Shown here piece by piece: positions 33,287 through 46,588 of a stretch of DNA of 64,000 bases. Each line of letters begins with the position of its first letter. Position 1 is the stretch's first letter. Source of the stretch: an uncultured Alphaproteobacteria bacterium (lineage in GTDB: Bacteria; Pseudomonadota; Alphaproteobacteria; SP197); assembly GCA_958295695.1 (NCBI GenBank), contig OY282363.1:930001-994000 (forward strand). Reading direction: 5' to 3'. A program made the position numbers and the translations under genes. The notes beneath the pieces were generated by a model that made no database searches, had not been told where the DNA came from, and saw only the letters and a program-made list of their open reading frames with translations.

Positions 33287-34315
33287 TCAGATCCGGATCG
33301 GCCCGCTCGCCGGTTTCCCGTCGCCGGGAGCGGATCGGTCCCGCGCGTCCGGCCGGTTCGCAACCGGGGAACTGTCGCTCGCGTCCCCACCGTTGCCTTC
33401 CCTGGAACGTTCTTCTCTCGGGCTCGGCTGGAAGATCTCCGCGTTCTCCCTGCCCGCATCGGTCGTCGTCGGTAACGGGGCGGTCTCCTCCGGCCATCCT
33501 TCGGCGGCGCGGCTCATTGCCCCCGTTTCGAGGTCCCGTCCCGGGTCCACCGACGACAGGTCGGGTTCCCACAAGTCGACCGCGGCCTCCGCCTCGCGCG
33601 CCTGTTCAATTGCATCCTTTGCCTCCTCCGGCCTTGCCGCCTCGGCTTTCCCGGGCGCCGCCGCTTCTCCGGCGCCGGCGTCCCCTTCCACCCTCGGCGC
33701 CAACCGCTCGGCGATCTTGAGGCGTTTCGCGTATCGCAGCCCAATGCGCGCGACCGGCCAAGCGCCGGGGAACTTGAGGTAGCCGGCGAGGCTGTCGAGG
33801 CGGGCCACTTCGGCCGGCAGCACCGGCAGACGCGGCGCGCGCCGGAGTCGCCGGGCGGAGAGCGGTTCGCCGCCGCGCGGGCGCCGCCCGCGCTTGAGCC
33901 TGCCGCCGGCGTAGTGGAGCGCGACAAGGGCCGCGACGACGACACCGGCGCCGATCCCCAATCCGAGCAGGGCGGCGTCGATGAGGTCGCCGATGATGCG
34001 TTCGCGCAATGCGAGCAGCGGCCGGTGGCCGGCGATGGCGCCGAGGGTCACGGTCTCGGTTCTTCCGTCCGCATGCCGTATCTCCTTGGGCCGGTGGGGG
34101 CTCAGGCCGGCATCGATGAGGGTCTCGGCGAGCACGAGCATACCGACGGCGTACCACTGGTGGGCGGTGGTGGTGCGCGCGGCCTTCCAGGCGGCGGCGC
34201 TCGCGGCGCCGATCAGGGCGGCGGCGAGGGCCATGCCGAGGAGCCGCCTCCAGGTACGCAAGCCGCGGGCGGCGGCGTGGACGCCGCGCCCGGTACCGCC
34301 CCCGGCCCCGGTCAC
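33287..34315 (-). CDS. Membrane protein adjacent to relaxase, 342 aa (coupling-protein-like N-terminus?)
   Basis: Two or three hydrophobic segments are visible: MALAAALIGAASAAAW near residue 28, a weaker HQWYAVGMLVLAETLI near 52, and LIDAALLGLGIGAGVVVAALVAL near 110. A basic patch, a helical region and a long acidic, Pro/Ser-rich disordered tail follow. It ends one base before the relaxase start. In MobF systems the neighbour is usually the type IV coupling protein, and the topology fits its N-terminus. No Walker motifs are present, so it is either a truncated coupling protein or an unrelated mobilisation membrane protein. Confidence 0.55.
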   Translation of the reverse strand: MTGAGGGTGRGVHAAARGLRTWRRLLGMALAAALIGAASAAAWKAARTTTAHQWYAVGMLVLAETLIDAGLSPHRPKEIRHADGRTETVTLGAIAGHRPLLALRERIIGDLIDAALLGLGIGAGVVVAALVALHYAGGRLKRGRRPRGGEPLSARRLRRAPRLPVLPAEVARLDSLAGYLKFPGAWPVARIGLRYAKRLKIAERLAPRVEGDAGAGEAAAPGKAEAARPEEAKDAIEQAREAEAAVDLWEPDLSSVDPGRDLETGAMSRAAEGWPEETAPLPTTTDAGRENAEIFQPSPREERSREGNGGDASDSSPVANRPDARDRSAPGDGKPASGPIRI

Positions 34316-34557
34316 GGCGCACCCGCTTCAACGGTGTTGGTCTCGGGATCGCGTACGCCGGCGGCGGCGGCGCGGAACCGAGGCAGCCAGATCCGGTCGA
34401 GCATGCCGATCGCGACGGGGAATACGAGGGAGCCGGGGATCGGGCCGAACGGCATCGGGGGCGGGCGCGATATCGGTCCCCGGCGGGAACAGTCAGCCTT
34501 GGCGGGTGGCCAGGACGGTGCGTCGAGCGCCGAGGACCGGGGCGTGTTACGGATCAT
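34312..34557 (-). CDS. Small hypothetical protein upstream of the mobilisation genes, 81 aa
   Basis: From ATG 34557 (MIRNTPRSSALDAPSWPPAK). Its stop overlaps the next start as ATGA (34312-34315), the strongest argument that it is translated. The middle is Pro-rich, with a hydrophobic patch (GPIPGSLVFPVAIGMLDRIW). No family is recognised. It would be the first gene of the relaxase operon. Confidence 0.45.
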   Translation of the reverse strand: MIRNTPRSSALDAPSWPPAKADCSRRGPISRPPPMPFGPIPGSLVFPVAIGMLDRIWLPRFRAAAAGVRDPETNTVEAGAP

Positions 34558-35102
34558 GGACGAGAACATGGAATGAACACATGGCTCCCGCAACACGGTG
34601 GAAACGCGGGTTTCCTACGGAACCGCGACGGACGCGCGCGGGCGTGCGACGGCGCGCGACCGGGTACGGGAAAAAGTTTCCGGCGCCGGCCTGCCCGGCG
34701 GGGCGCGGGAGCGCCGTTCGGCGATGCGTTCTCCCGAAACGCATCGCCGCCTTGCGGCCGGCTCCCGGTGGTCATTCGATTGACGGCGCGGCGCAGCGGG
34801 TCGCCGACATGGCGCGACATGCACCGGGGTGCGGCGGGTGTGAACAACCAACGCCGACAGGCGTAGGAAATGGCCGCGGCGGGAGAGAAGCGATCGGTCG
34901 GGCCCGGCGGGGATAGAGGAGCGGAGCCGTCGTGGTGGGCGAGCGTCGATGCGGAACGAGGCGCACGCCGTTCTCTACGGGGCGGTCTGGGTTGCCGGGC
35001 GACGATGTGCAACGGGCGGTACGAACAGGACCCCGCGATTATGGGCGCGATGTCGGCCTTTGCGTGGAGGGGGGCAGCAAGGAAAGCTCGCGCATCGCTC
35101 CG
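34558..35102. other. Intergenic region between relaxase operon and hsdR
   Basis: About 545 bases without a gene that I can support. The open frames on both strands have biased, Arg-rich translations typical of non-coding GC-rich DNA. It should hold the promoter of the minus-strand mobilisation genes, the terminator of the hsd operon and possibly oriT. No clear inverted repeat or nick-site motif was recognised. Confidence 0.4.
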
Positions 35103-38242
<3,140 letters not shown>

Positions 38243-38246
<4 letters not shown>

Positions 38247-38452
38247 GGCGTTCTCCGAAGACGACGGCGACGGGCCATCGACAGGGACGGAGCCCGCATG
38301 GCCGAGATCTTCCCCGAATTGTTCGGGCCGATGAACGCGACGGGGTTTTCCAACTCGACCTCGACCTCGCCGAAGCGTTTGAAGTCACGGACGGTGAGCG
38401 TGGCGGGCGTCGGATATCCCTCGCGGAACGGCGCCGGTTCCGCTCGCGTCAC
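38243..38452 (-). pseudogene. Truncated AAA/OLD-type ATPase N-terminus
   Basis: A 69-aa frame starting GTG 38452, overlapping the DUF4276 stop as GTGA. It holds [19 protein letters not shown] and [11 protein letters not shown], the first strand and Walker A of an AAA_15/OLD-like ATPase, with Thr of GKT/S replaced by Ile. It then collapses into an Arg-rich tail ending at the hsdR overlap. A complete protein would need several hundred more residues. Only the translation-coupling overlaps at both ends have been kept. Confidence 0.7.
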
Positions 38453-39066
38453 GCGGTCGCCTCGGTCAAGGCGTCGCGGAACGCTCTGAAACTCCGCGAA
38501 CGGTTGCGCGCCGGGTCGATGTTGGGGGCGATGTCCCGCGCGGCTTCGGTCTTGCGCAACCCGTTTTGGAAACGGCCGGGCTTCTTCAGGATACGCTCGA
38601 ATGCCTCCGAAGTGCCGCCCTGGATCGCGTCGGGATCCCGATAGCGAGCCTGATTCGGAACGTTCGCTGATACACGTGGATAGGCTTGGCGCACCGCCTG
38701 CCAGTCGCCGAAATACCAAGCCTCCAATTCCTCGACCACGATACGGTTGACCGCTTGCCACGACCCACCGCAGGCTTGCGAGCGCGTAAGCAGACCCGTA
38801 TCGGTCGCCGCCTGTTCAAGTTGCGCCTTGAGCTCATGGCAATCGTCGTCGTCGCGATCGACTGCGACGACGAGTCGACATTCGGCGGGCAACCATTTGG
38901 CATAAGCATTCAGTCTTTCCTGAAGTTTTTTCAACAGATCATCCTTTCCTCGAAATGGGTGGATGAGAAAAGTCAAACCTGCGGGCAACATTCGAGGCAA
39001 CAGCATTTCCAGGAACGCTTCCATCGAACGTTCCTCGGACAGGATTTCCAGATGACTCACCCTCAT
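38449..39066 (-). CDS. DUF4276 (TOPRIM-like) protein
   Basis: A 205-aa protein from ATG 39066 ([23 protein letters not shown]); the frame further upstream overlaps the ATPase gene. DUF4276 features are the early Glu in LEILSEERS, the acidic run [15 protein letters not shown] near residues 67-80, and [14 protein letters not shown] near 112. These match TOPRIM-like nuclease domains that accompany AAA ATPases, a split version of the OLD nuclease layout. It begins eight bases after the ATPase at 39075-40310. Nuclease activity is inferred from the family. Confidence 0.8.
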   Translation of the reverse strand: MRVSHLEILSEERSMEAFLEMLLPRMLPAGLTFLIHPFRGKDDLLKKLQERLNAYAKWLPAECRLVVAVDRDDDDCHELKAQLEQAATDTGLLTRSQACGGSWQAVNRIVVEELEAWYFGDWQAVRQAYPRVSANVPNQARYRDPDAIQGGTSEAFERILKKPGRFQNGLRKTEAARDIAPNIDPARNRSRSFRAFRDALTEATA

Positions 39067-39074
39067 AATCCGTC

Positions 39075-40310
39075 TCAATCCAGATGACTTACTGGACTTC
39101 TCTGATTCATCAATGGATCGCCAACCCGAAACTGGTTCTCCATCCATAATTCGCCGAGTTGAGCGCCGGCCTCGACGAACTGAGGCACACCGGGTATGTC
39201 ATGCACTCGCCGTGTTTGTGTGTGACCTTTCTCGTCGCGCCAAAGCACGCGCACCTCCTTAGGCCGCAGCGCATCGAGAAAGAACGGTGAATGGGTCGTA
39301 ACCAGCAGCTGAGTGCGAGCACTAGCGTTCCGGCATTCCTCCGCCAGTTCGTACAGAAGTCGCGGGTGCAGGAAATTCTCCGGTTCTTCGATACCGATGA
39401 AGGGCGGCGGTTCCGGGTCGTGCAGGAGCACCAGATAGGCCAGCATCTTCAGCGTGCCGTCGGAGGCGAAGCGCCCCAGAACCGGGCGGCTGAACGGCGC
39501 ATCCTTGATTTGCAGCAATAGCCGGCCGTCCGGCATGGCGTCGGCCAGAACGCGCTCGATGCGCGGCACGCGTCGGCGCAACGTTTCGAAGATACGGTCG
39601 AGCCGCCCTGGGCGCCGCTCGCTCAGATACTGGATGACGTTGGCGAGGTTGTCGCCGCTCGTGGTCAGACGCTCCTGCGGACCCGCCTCGGGCTGGCCGC
39701 GCGCGCTGTCGGCCGACAGATAGGACACGTGCCAGCCCATGATGAAGTCGCGCAGCGCCGCCACGCGCGGATGGTGCTGGAACTGCCCGAGCGCGTTGAC
39801 CGCCAGCAGGTCGGGCGATTTGAGCGGTGTCTCGATCCGCTCGTCTTCCGCGTCCGGCGTCTCGCCGCTCGTGGCTTGGCCCTGGCCACGGCGGTACTCA
39901 AGGAAACGAAAAGGCGCTCCGTAGCTTTTTCGTTTCCATCTCAGCCACTCGCGGACGACTACCGGTGCGCCGGCCGACTCGTCAATGGACAGATGGTAAG
40001 TGACCAACGGATCCCTCGGTCGTTCACGGTATTTGATCTCTATCGTCACCGCGTCTCCGGCGTCGCGGGTCTTGAGTTCCCTGGCCCGCCCGCGCCGGTC
40101 CCAAGCGCGCCGCAGGCCGGATTCGAAACACTCCGCCAGGAACGCGAACACGTCGAACACCGTGGATTTGCCGCTGCCGTTGGGGCCGAGGAGCACCGTC
40201 ATCGGCGTCAGCTTCCCGATCTCGACGTTCCGCAAGGCCCGGAAGTTCCGCACCTTCAGGTATTCGATGCGCGGCGGCGTGCGGACTCGGTGGGACGTCG
40301 TCTTGCTCAT
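39075..40310 (-). CDS. AAA_21/OLD-like ATPase paired with DUF4276
   Basis: A 411-aa ABC/SMC-like ATPase starting ATG 40310. It shows [17 protein letters not shown], Walker [10 protein letters not shown] near residue 45, an [19 protein letters not shown] signature-like helix, Walker [15 protein letters not shown] and the H-loop [12 protein letters not shown]. With the DUF4276 gene directly behind it, it forms an ATPase-nuclease pair of the OLD/Septu-like kind. It probably senses a phage or DNA state and licenses the partner nuclease. It sits inside the type I R-M locus, transcribed in the same direction. Confidence 0.88.
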   Translation of the reverse strand: MSKTTSHRVRTPPRIEYLKVRNFRALRNVEIGKLTPMTVLLGPNGSGKSTVFDVFAFLAECFESGLRRAWDRRGRARELKTRDAGDAVTIEIKYRERPRDPLVTYHLSIDESAGAPVVVREWLRWKRKSYGAPFRFLEYRRGQGQATSGETPDAEDERIETPLKSPDLLAVNALGQFQHHPRVAALRDFIMGWHVSYLSADSARGQPEAGPQERLTTSGDNLANVIQYLSERRPGRLDRIFETLRRRVPRIERVLADAMPDGRLLLQIKDAPFSRPVLGRFASDGTLKMLAYLVLLHDPEPPPFIGIEEPENFLHPRLLYELAEECRNASARTQLLVTTHSPFFLDALRPKEVRVLWRDEKGHTQTRRVHDIPGVPQFVEAGAQLGELWMENQFRVGDPLMNQRSPVSHLD

Positions 40311-40641
40311 CTCGTCGTCTCCCGGGATGTCCGGGCGCCCCGTCGGGAGCGCGTCCGAAACAGGTCCTCGACGATAGCACGGCGCGATGTCGGGACGACA
40401 TCCCGGTGACGACCTGGAGAAACCGGCGCGGCGCCCGCGGACGGTCGAGCAAGACGGCGGGGCTGCGTGTAGTCCCGATTACTCATTGCAGTGAGTAAAA
40501 AATACTTGATAAAGCGAGTAATTGGAAAAGAGACGACTCGATGGAAGAAAGCGTCGGCGTTTGGCGTGGGGACGTTCCGCACCGGAGTGGAATCGCCGGT
40601 CCGGCGTCGGCGGAGCCCGCCCCGAAGGCGCGGGAGCGCTC
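40311..40641. other. Intergenic region with dyad symmetry
   Basis: No gene is supported. A 7-bp dyad (TTACTCA at 40479-40485 with TGAGTAA at 40492-40498) lies in the only AT-rich stretch of the region and could be an operator or promoter element for the minus-strand ATPase/DUF4276 pair. It is also the only sizeable gap between the TPR gene and hsdR. Confidence 0.35.
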
Positions 40642-43600
40642 TCATGGGTCTCCGCCGCCGAGGAGCCGTTCAAGGTTGCCTCGCGCCTTGTCGGCCTCGG
40701 TTTCGTCACCCGCCGCGCGAGCCAGGGCGAGGGCCGTCTCGAAATCCCGCCGCGCCCCGTCCTTGCGGCCCAGGGCTGCATTCGCGATGCCCCGGTTGTA
40801 GTAGGCTTCCGCATCGTCCGGCTTCAGCCGGACCGCCTCGTCGTAGTCGGCGATGGCGTCCTCGTGCCGACCGAGGGCGCGCTTCGCGTTGCCCCGGTTG
40901 TTGTAGGCTCCCGCGAAGTCCGGCTTCAGCCGGACCGCCTCGTCGTAGTCGGCGAGGGCGTCCTCGTGCCGACCGAGGTCGTGCTTCGCGGCGCCCCGGT
41001 TGATGTAGGCTTCCGCGAAGTCCGGCTTCAGCCGGACCGTCTCGTCGTAGTCGGCGATGGCGTCCTCGTGCCGACCGAGGTCGTGCTTCGCGGCGCCCCG
41101 GTTGATGTAGGCTTCCGCGAAGTCCGGCTTCAGCCGGACCGCCTCGTCGCAGTCGGCGATGGCGTCCTCGTGCCGACCGAGGGCGCGCTTCGCGTTGCCC
41201 CGGTTGTTGTAGGCTCCCGCGAAGTCCGGCTTCAGCCGGACCGCCTCGTCATAGTCGGCGAGGGCGTCCTCGTGCCGACCGAGGTCGTGCTTCGCGGCGC
41301 CCCGGTTGATGTAGGCTTCCGCGAAGTCCGGCTTCAGCCGGACCGTCTCGTCGTAGTCGGCGATGGCGTCCTCGTGCCGACCGAGGTCGTGCTTCGCGGC
41401 GCCCCGGTTGATGTAGGCTTCCGCGAAGTCCGGCTTCAGCCGGACCGCCTCGTCGCAGTCGGCGATGGCGTCCTCGTGCCGACCGAGGGCGCGCTTCGCG
41501 TTGCCCCGGTTGTTGTAGGCTTCCGCGAAGTCCGGCTTCAGCCGGACCGCCTCGTCGCAGTCGGCGATGGCGTCCTCGTGCCGACCGAGGTCGTGCTTCG
41601 CGTTGCCCCGGTTGATGTAGGCTTCCGCGAAGTCCGGCTTCAGCCGGACCGCCTCGTCGTAGTCGGCGATGGCGTCCTCGTGCCGACCGAGGTCGTGCTT
41701 CGCGTTGCCCCGGTTGATGTAGGCTTCCGCGAAGTCCGGCTTCAGCCGGACCGCCTCGTCGTAGTCGGCGATGGCGTCCTCGTGCCGACCGAGGTCGTGC
41801 TTCGCGTTGCCCCGGTTGATGTAGGCTTCCGCATCGTCCGGCTTCAGCCGGACCGCCTCGTCGTAGTCGGCGATGGCGTCCTCGTGCCGACCGAGGTCGT
41901 GCTTCGCGATGCCCCGGTTGATGTAGGCTTCCGCGAAGTCCGGCTTCAGCCGGACCGCCTCGTCGTAGTCGGCGATGGCGTCCTCGTGCCGACCGAGGTC
42001 GTGCTTCGCGTTGCCCCGGTTGTTGTAGGCATCGGGCAGGTCCGGCTTCAGCCGGACCGCCTCGTCATAGTCGGCGATGGCGTCCTCGTGCCGACCGAGG
42101 TCGTGCTTCGCGGCGCCCCGGTTGATGTAGGCTTCCGCGTTGTCCGGCTTCAGCCGGACCGCCTCGTCGTAGTCGGCGATGGCGTCCTCGTGCCGACCGA
42201 GGGCGTGCTTCGCGTTGCCCCGGTTGATGTAGGCTTCCGCGTTGTCCGGCTTCAGCCGGACCGCCTCGTCGTAGTCGGCGATGGCGTCCTCGTGCCGACC
42301 GAGGTCGTGCTTCGCGTTGCCCCGGTTGATGTAGGCTTCCGCGAAGTCCGGCTTCAGCCGGACCGTCTCGTCGTAGTCGGCGATGGCGTCCTCGTGCCGA
42401 CCGAGGTCGTGCATCACGATGCCCCGGTTGTTGTAAGCTCCCGCGAAGTCCGGCTTCAGCCGGACCGCCTCGTCATAGTCGGCGATGGCGTCCTCGTGCC
42501 GACCGAGGTCGTGCTTCGCGATGCCCCGGTTGATGTAGGCTTCCGCGAAGTCCGGCTTCAGCCGGACCGCCTCGTCGTAGTCGGCGATGGCGTCCTCGTG
42601 CCGACCGAGGTCGTGCTTCGCGTTGCCCCGGTTGATGTAGGCTTCCGCGTTGTCCGGCTTCAGCCGGACCGCCTCGTCGTAGTCGGCGATGGCGTCCTCG
42701 TGCCGACCGAGGTCGTGCTTCGCGGCGCCCCGGTTGATGTAGGCTTCCGCATTGTCCGGCTTCAGCCGGACCGCCTCGTCATAGTCGGCGATGGCGTCCT
42801 CGTGCCGACCGAGGGCGTGCTTCGCGACGCCCCGGTTGTAGTAGGCCTCGGGCAGGTCCGGCTTCAGCCGGATCGCCTCATCGTAGGCGGCGATCGCCGA
42901 TTCCGGATCGTTGGGCTTGTCTTTCTGAAGGAGGTAGCCGACGGAGAACCACGTCCGGGCTCCGAGCTCGTTGTCGATTCCGTCCGCGACGTTGGCGATG
43001 GCGCGCCACTTCTCGATAGCCTCTTCGATGTTTCCCCGCTGTTGAAGCAGGATGGCGGCGGCGACCGATCGGTCGATCGGGGACGCCAAGGGATCCGCCT
43101 GGGCGCTTTGCGCGGCCTTGTCGGCCTTGTCCGGTTCCGCCGCGGCGGTCGCGGCGGTCATCCCCTGCACCAGCGAGGTGGCCTCGTCGCGCTTCTCCGC
43201 GATATTCTCGACCAGTTCCCGCGCCTTTTCGGCATGTTCTCCGGCCCTCTCGACATTCCCGCGCGCTTCGGCTTCGATCTCGCGGAACCGCTTGAAACCG
43301 AGATAGCCGGCGACGACGGCGACGACGCCGAGCAGCGTCAGGAAGATGGCGACCGCCATGAGCCACCAGTCGAGGGTCCTGGCCCGGTCGTCCAGCAGTT
43401 CGCGCCGCAGGTCGTTGAAGCGCCGTTCGACTTCGACGGCAAGCGCGTCGTCCAAGCCGGTCTCGCCCGGCGTCTCCGTCGCCCGCCGTTGCGCGGGCGC
43501 GTCGGCGGGCGGTTCGGCTTCGGGAGCGGCGGCCGGGGCGGGCTCGGGCGGCGGCGGTTCGGCGGCAAGGAGCGGGAATCCCAAGGCCACGACCGCCGCG

Positions 43601-43722
43601 AAGGCCAGACCGGCGGCCGCCGCGCGCGGGCGTCGGGAAGGGAATTTCGCCGGGCTTGAACCGCCGCCGCGCCGCTGGACCGGAGACCGCGGGGGCCGGG
43701 CTTGGAAAAGAGAGGACGTCAC
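40642..43722 (-). CDS. Membrane-anchored TPR-repeat protein with ~20 near-identical repeats
   Basis: A 1,026-aa protein. GTG 43722 overlaps the upstream stop as GTGA. A hydrophobic segment near residues 35-52 ([21 protein letters not shown]), a Pro/Ala/Glu linker and a clear transmembrane helix near 115-142 ([23 protein letters not shown]) come first. A coiled coil and a long solenoid follow. Twenty 34-residue TPR units ([19 protein letters not shown] type) occupy residues 305-984 and differ at only a few positions, mainly after KPD. Degenerate units cap both ends. TPR solenoids bind proteins or peptides. The location inside a defence locus suggests a sensor or scaffold, which is inference. 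Confidence 0.9.
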   Translation of the reverse strand: MTSSLFQARPPRSPVQRRGGGSSPAKFPSRRPRAAAAGLAFAAVVALGFPLLAAEPPPPEPAPAAAPEAEPPADAPAQRRATETPGETGLDDALAVEVERRFNDLRRELLDDRARTLDWWLMAVAIFLTLLGVVAVVAGYLGFKRFREIEAEARGNVERAGEHAEKARELVENIAEKRDEATSLVQGMTAATAAAEPDKADKAAQSAQADPLASPIDRSVAAAILLQQRGNIEEAIEKWRAIANVADGIDNELGARTWFSVGYLLQKDKPNDPESAIAAYDEAIRLKPDLPEAYYNRGVAKHALGRHEDAIADYDEAVRLKPDNAEAYINRGAAKHDLGRHEDAIADYDEAVRLKPDNAEAYINRGNAKHDLGRHEDAIADYDEAVRLKPDFAEAYINRGIAKHDLGRHEDAIADYDEAVRLKPDFAGAYNNRGIVMHDLGRHEDAIADYDETVRLKPDFAEAYINRGNAKHDLGRHEDAIADYDEAVRLKPDNAEAYINRGNAKHALGRHEDAIADYDEAVRLKPDNAEAYINRGAAKHDLGRHEDAIADYDEAVRLKPDLPDAYNNRGNAKHDLGRHEDAIADYDEAVRLKPDFAEAYINRGIAKHDLGRHEDAIADYDEAVRLKPDDAEAYINRGNAKHDLGRHEDAIADYDEAVRLKPDFAEAYINRGNAKHDLGRHEDAIADYDEAVRLKPDFAEAYINRGNAKHDLGRHEDAIADCDEAVRLKPDFAEAYNNRGNAKRALGRHEDAIADCDEAVRLKPDFAEAYINRGAAKHDLGRHEDAIADYDETVRLKPDFAEAYINRGAAKHDLGRHEDALADYDEAVRLKPDFAGAYNNRGNAKRALGRHEDAIADCDEAVRLKPDFAEAYINRGAAKHDLGRHEDAIADYDETVRLKPDFAEAYINRGAAKHDLGRHEDALADYDEAVRLKPDFAGAYNNRGNAKRALGRHEDAIADYDEAVRLKPDDAEAYYNRGIANAALGRKDGARRDFETALALARAAGDETEADKARGNLERLLGGGDP
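40771..42810 (-). repeat. Array of twenty 102-bp in-frame TPR-coding repeats
   Basis: Twenty tandem 102-base units with very high nucleotide identity. Units 15-17 and 18-20 are identical at the protein level, a three-unit block duplication. Variable codons cluster at the residues after LKPD (NA, FA, LP, DA) and after NRG. Such arrays expand and contract by recombination and may be mis-assembled in short-read data. Confidence 0.95.
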
Positions 43723-44849
43723 GCGGCGAGCTCCTCTCGCGCACCGTCCCGTTCCGACCACGGAATCGGGCGCATCTCGTAGCTTCGCATCGCGTCCATC
43801 ACGCTTTCCGGGACCTGTCGATCCGAATCGTTCACGATGGCGTAGGCGAGGGAACCTGGAGAGCGCGCGTCCCTGGTGTCGATCCAGGAAAAAGCCGCCG
43901 CCTGCGCGGTGTCGCGGTTCGGGCGGTCGATCGTGCGCACCATGCGTTCCGGCCGGACGTTCGATTTCGGTATGACGAACTCGAACCGATGATCGTAGCC
44001 GCTCTTGCCGGTCAATTTCACGTTGGGCGTGTATCGGATACCGGAAAGATCGAGCCAGGCGACGACGTCTTCGTAAAACAGGCTGGCGGTTACGGGAGGC
44101 GCCAGGTAGAACAGATCGTTCACGGCGAGCATCGCCTGTACGAGGTTGTGTTTCCGCAACGCGAAGTCGTATTCGGACGTTCGAACTTCCAGCGCTTTCT
44201 CGTTGGCCTGAACGCCAAAGCCGTCAAGCGTCGTCTTGAACAGAACATGTCGCTTGGCGCTGTCGATCTTGCACCCGGACAGCTCCAGATCCTCGATCGT
44301 ATATCCGTCGTCGGTCAGAACGAACCCGCCATTGTATCGCTTGGCGTAGATCTGAAGATAGTCGTTATGACGATCCAGATACGGCGTGGCGATCTCTATC
44401 CAGTCGCCGACCTGACGAAGGTTCGTTCGATCCTTTAGCCAGACCCAGTATCGGTCCAGAAGCGATTGCACTTCCTCGATCATGAGAACAGCCCCCTTCC
44501 GGATACCGAGCGGTTTGACGATATTGCAGAACCGCATGAAGTCTTCAAGCGCTTTCCACGGGTCGTCCAAGTTCTCAAATCGGTCTTCCCGGAACCGGGA
44601 ACATCCACTTGTCGCTATATCCTCCCGGTAAATGTACGGGTGGGGCGATCCGATCTCCTCTCCATCGGGGTTGCGATGCGGCTGGCCGCCGAAATCGAGC
44701 CGCGCCGAGATCGCGACCCGCCGCCCGCGGTTCTGGTAAGTCCCCCTGTCGAGACCGGCGCCGCCGCGATCCGCCCTCCGAAATCCGGGTATGTCCACTC
44801 GGTTCAGAAACCCATCCGCCTCCGTTTGGGCAAGGCTTGCGCTCGTCAT
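43719..44849 (-). CDS. DUF6978-DUF1828/DUF1829 fusion-like protein
   Basis: A 376-aa frame from ATG 44849. Residues ~1-115 resemble DUF6978: TEADGFL, KGTYQNR-like [25 protein letters not shown] and [15 protein letters not shown]. The stretch [13 protein letters not shown] looks shifted out of frame and back, and part of the expected N-terminal strand region is missing. From [18 protein letters not shown] onward the sequence is DUF1828 followed by DUF1829. These two families usually occur as adjacent genes in mobile and defence contexts; here they are read as one. Their biochemical role is unknown. The stop overlaps the TPR start. Confidence 0.65.
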   Translation of the reverse strand: MTSASLAQTEADGFLNRVDIPGFRRADRGGAGLDRGTYQNRGRRVAISARLDFGGQPHRNPDGEEIGSPHPYIYREDIATSGCSRFREDRFENLDDPWKALEDFMRFCNIVKPLGIRKGAVLMIEEVQSLLDRYWVWLKDRTNLRQVGDWIEIATPYLDRHNDYLQIYAKRYNGGFVLTDDGYTIEDLELSGCKIDSAKRHVLFKTTLDGFGVQANEKALEVRTSEYDFALRKHNLVQAMLAVNDLFYLAPPVTASLFYEDVVAWLDLSGIRYTPNVKLTGKSGYDHRFEFVIPKSNVRPERMVRTIDRPNRDTAQAAAFSWIDTRDARSPGSLAYAIVNDSDRQVPESVMDAMRSYEMRPIPWSERDGAREELAA

Positions 44850-44869
44850 CGAACGGTGTCGTAACCCGG

Positions 44870-44931
44870 CCGGAACCGGCGAGCCAGTCGAGGGCGGCGT
44901 CCTCGACGGTGGATTCGGAAACGCCCGGCAT
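44870..44931 (-). pseudogene. hsdR 5'-end scar
   Basis: ATG 44931 overlaps the PIN-gene stop (TGATG). The first residues [21 protein letters not shown] closely match the start of the intact HsdR at 38246 ([20 protein letters not shown]). Similarity ends after about 20 codons, where the DUF6978 module begins. It marks the original position of hsdR right behind the PIN gene. Confidence 0.75.
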
Positions 44932-45437
44932 CAGGCGGCTTCTCCAACGGTCCCCAGAATGAACCTCGCCCGCTCCCGCCGCAGCATTTCGTAGGGGTTC
45001 ACGCAGCGCAGGCCGAGGCCGACACAGGCGTTCGGAATCTTGATTTTCCGGATGGTGTCGGCGGGGACTTCGTGGGTGACGACAGCGCAACCGTGAGCCA
45101 GAGCGTGCGCGACGAGCCAGTAGTCGGCGATCTGCAGAAAGGTGGCGACCGCCACAGGTTCGTAGCCGGCGCCGCGGGCCCAGTCGCTCACGGTCCTCAG
45201 CGCGGGAATCACGGTGTCATCGGGCCTTGAAAAGAAGTCGACGCCACGCTCTTCGACCCATTCCGCCAGATCGTCGTCGCCGGCGCGCAACTCATCGCCG
45301 ACCTTTTCGACGCTCGCCACCAATCCGTCCTGGTTGCGATCGATCAGCCAGTCCCAGAACGCGGGGCAGAAATCGAAACCGTAGTGGAGATTCTTGGCTT
45401 GGATGAAGACGTTCGCATCGAGGAGATATACGGTCAT
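44931..45437 (-). CDS. DUF4411 PIN-domain protein
   Basis: A 168-aa protein from ATG 45437, ATGA-coupled to the upstream protease gene. YLLDANVFIQAKN carries the first PIN acidic residue; DFCPAFWDWLIDR, VGDELRAGDDDLAEWV and ADYWLVAHALAHGCAVVTHE continue the DUF4411 pattern. PIN domains are metal-dependent RNases. DUF4411 PIN proteins are regularly paired with XRE-ImmA/IrrE proteins like the gene just upstream, probably as toxin and regulator. Here the pair lies between hsdS and the hsdR scar. Confidence 0.88.
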   Translation of the reverse strand: MTVYLLDANVFIQAKNLHYGFDFCPAFWDWLIDRNQDGLVASVEKVGDELRAGDDDLAEWVEERGVDFFSRPDDTVIPALRTVSDWARGAGYEPVAVATFLQIADYWLVAHALAHGCAVVTHEVPADTIRKIKIPNACVGLGLRCVNPYEMLRRERARFILGTVGEAA

Positions 45438-46588
45438 CCCATTGCCTCGGCTTCGCGCCCGAGCCTGTTGAACGTCTCGGTTCTGGACACGCCGAGCATC
45501 CGGTAGGCGTCGCGGTACAGTGTCCGCCCTTCCAGCGTGCTGACCACGAGCGCGCGGGCGAACCGGCGACTCACGCGGGAGAGGGTCGTGCGGTAGAAAT
45601 CGCCGCCTCCGCCGCCGCGTCGCGCAAGGGCGCGCAGCCGTGTCGTTTCCTGCTCCCAGGCGGCGTCGAAACGGCCGCGGTCGAGCCAGCCGGCGTCGAG
45701 CAGGCGCCGCAGGATGACCAGGGTGCTGACCTTGAAGACGCGCGCCAGCCGGGCGAGCGTCCGCGGGAGCGCCTCGCCGACGCGCAGTTCGGCGCGCAAT
45801 GCGGTGAGCGGCGCCAGCACTTCCGCCGCCACGGCGTTGCACCAGACCTCCTCGCGCCGGAAGCCAGGCCGCGGCGCGGCCTCGCTGTTCGACAGGGCCG
45901 AAGCGCCCAACCACAGGTGCGCGAGCTCGTGGGCGAGCGTGAACATCTGCGCCGCCTTCGTGTCCGCGCCGTTGACGAAGACCAGCGGCGCGAGGGGATC
46001 GCACAGGGCGAATCCGCGGAACTCGGCGGGGTCGAGGCGGCGGCGGTTGTTGCTCGCCACGACGCCGCTGACCATGACGAGCACGCCGGCGTCCTCGGCC
46101 TGGCGGACGAACAGCCGCAAGGCCTCGGCCCATGTCGGGCACGCGCGGCGGGCGGCCGGGTCGAAATCGAGGGTGTCGCGCATCCGGGCCGCGATCGTCT
46201 CGGGGCGCGCGCCGACCGCCGCGCTGCCGACGAAGGAGAGCTCCGGCTGCCGCTCGCCCCGGACGAACTCGCGATACCAGCTCTGCCGTTCCTGGCAGGC
46301 ATGGATCGTATCCAGCAGGTTCGGGCTGGGGCGCGTCACGGTCCGCCCGGCGAGGGTGCGGAAATCCGGGATGGGAACGGCCTCCTCCGGCGGCTCGCCG
46401 AGGAACAGGTATCCGACCGGCGCGTGAACGGCGCGGGCGAACGCCTCCACTTGCTTCAGGGTGGGCCGCGCCGCTCCCTCCTCCCATTCCGGCAGTTTCC
46501 CGAACCGAGCCACAAGCTCCGCCCGCTCCAGCCCCGCGCGTTCGCGCGCCCAGCGGATCAGTTCGGGATCGATGGAGACGCGCGTCAT
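45434..46588 (-). CDS. XRE-family regulator with ImmA/IrrE metallopeptidase domain
   Basis: A 384-aa protein from ATG 46588, ATGA-coupled to hsdS. An N-terminal helix-turn-helix (ELIRWARERAGLERAELVARFG and RPTLKQVEAFARA) is followed by the ImmA/IrrE-type zinc protease domain with FTLAHELAHLWLG near residue 220 and EVWCNAVAAEVLAP, which supplies the third ligand region. Such proteins regulate by cleaving repressors or antitoxins. The partner is likely the DUF4411 PIN protein downstream. It may also time expression of the restriction genes, which is inference. Confidence 0.9.
   Translation of the reverse strand: MTRVSIDPELIRWARERAGLERAELVARFGKLPEWEEGAARPTLKQVEAFARAVHAPVGYLFLGEPPEEAVPIPDFRTLAGRTVTRPSPNLLDTIHACQERQSWYREFVRGERQPELSFVGSAAVGARPETIAARMRDTLDFDPAARRACPTWAEALRLFVRQAEDAGVLVMVSGVVASNNRRRLDPAEFRGFALCDPLAPLVFVNGADTKAAQMFTLAHELAHLWLGASALSNSEAAPRPGFRREEVWCNAVAAEVLAPLTALRAELRVGEALPRTLARLARVFKVSTLVILRRLLDAGWLDRGRFDAAWEQETTRLRALARRGGGGGDFYRTTLSRVSRRFARALVVSTLEGRTLYRDAYRMLGVSRTETFNRLGREAEAMG

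Noticed and set aside
34573..35012. Several Arg-rich frames between the relaxase operon and hsdR
   Set aside because: They overlap on both strands, have no good starts and no conserved motifs.
40771..42810. Regular repeats resembling a CRISPR array
   Set aside because: The period is 102 bases without unique spacers, every unit is in frame and encodes a TPR, and no cas genes are present.
40522..43659. A 1,045-codon plus-strand open frame opposite the TPR gene
   Set aside because: It is the antisense shadow of the 102-base repeats; its translation is itself a meaningless repeat, while the minus strand gives canonical TPR units, a membrane helix and an overlapping start.
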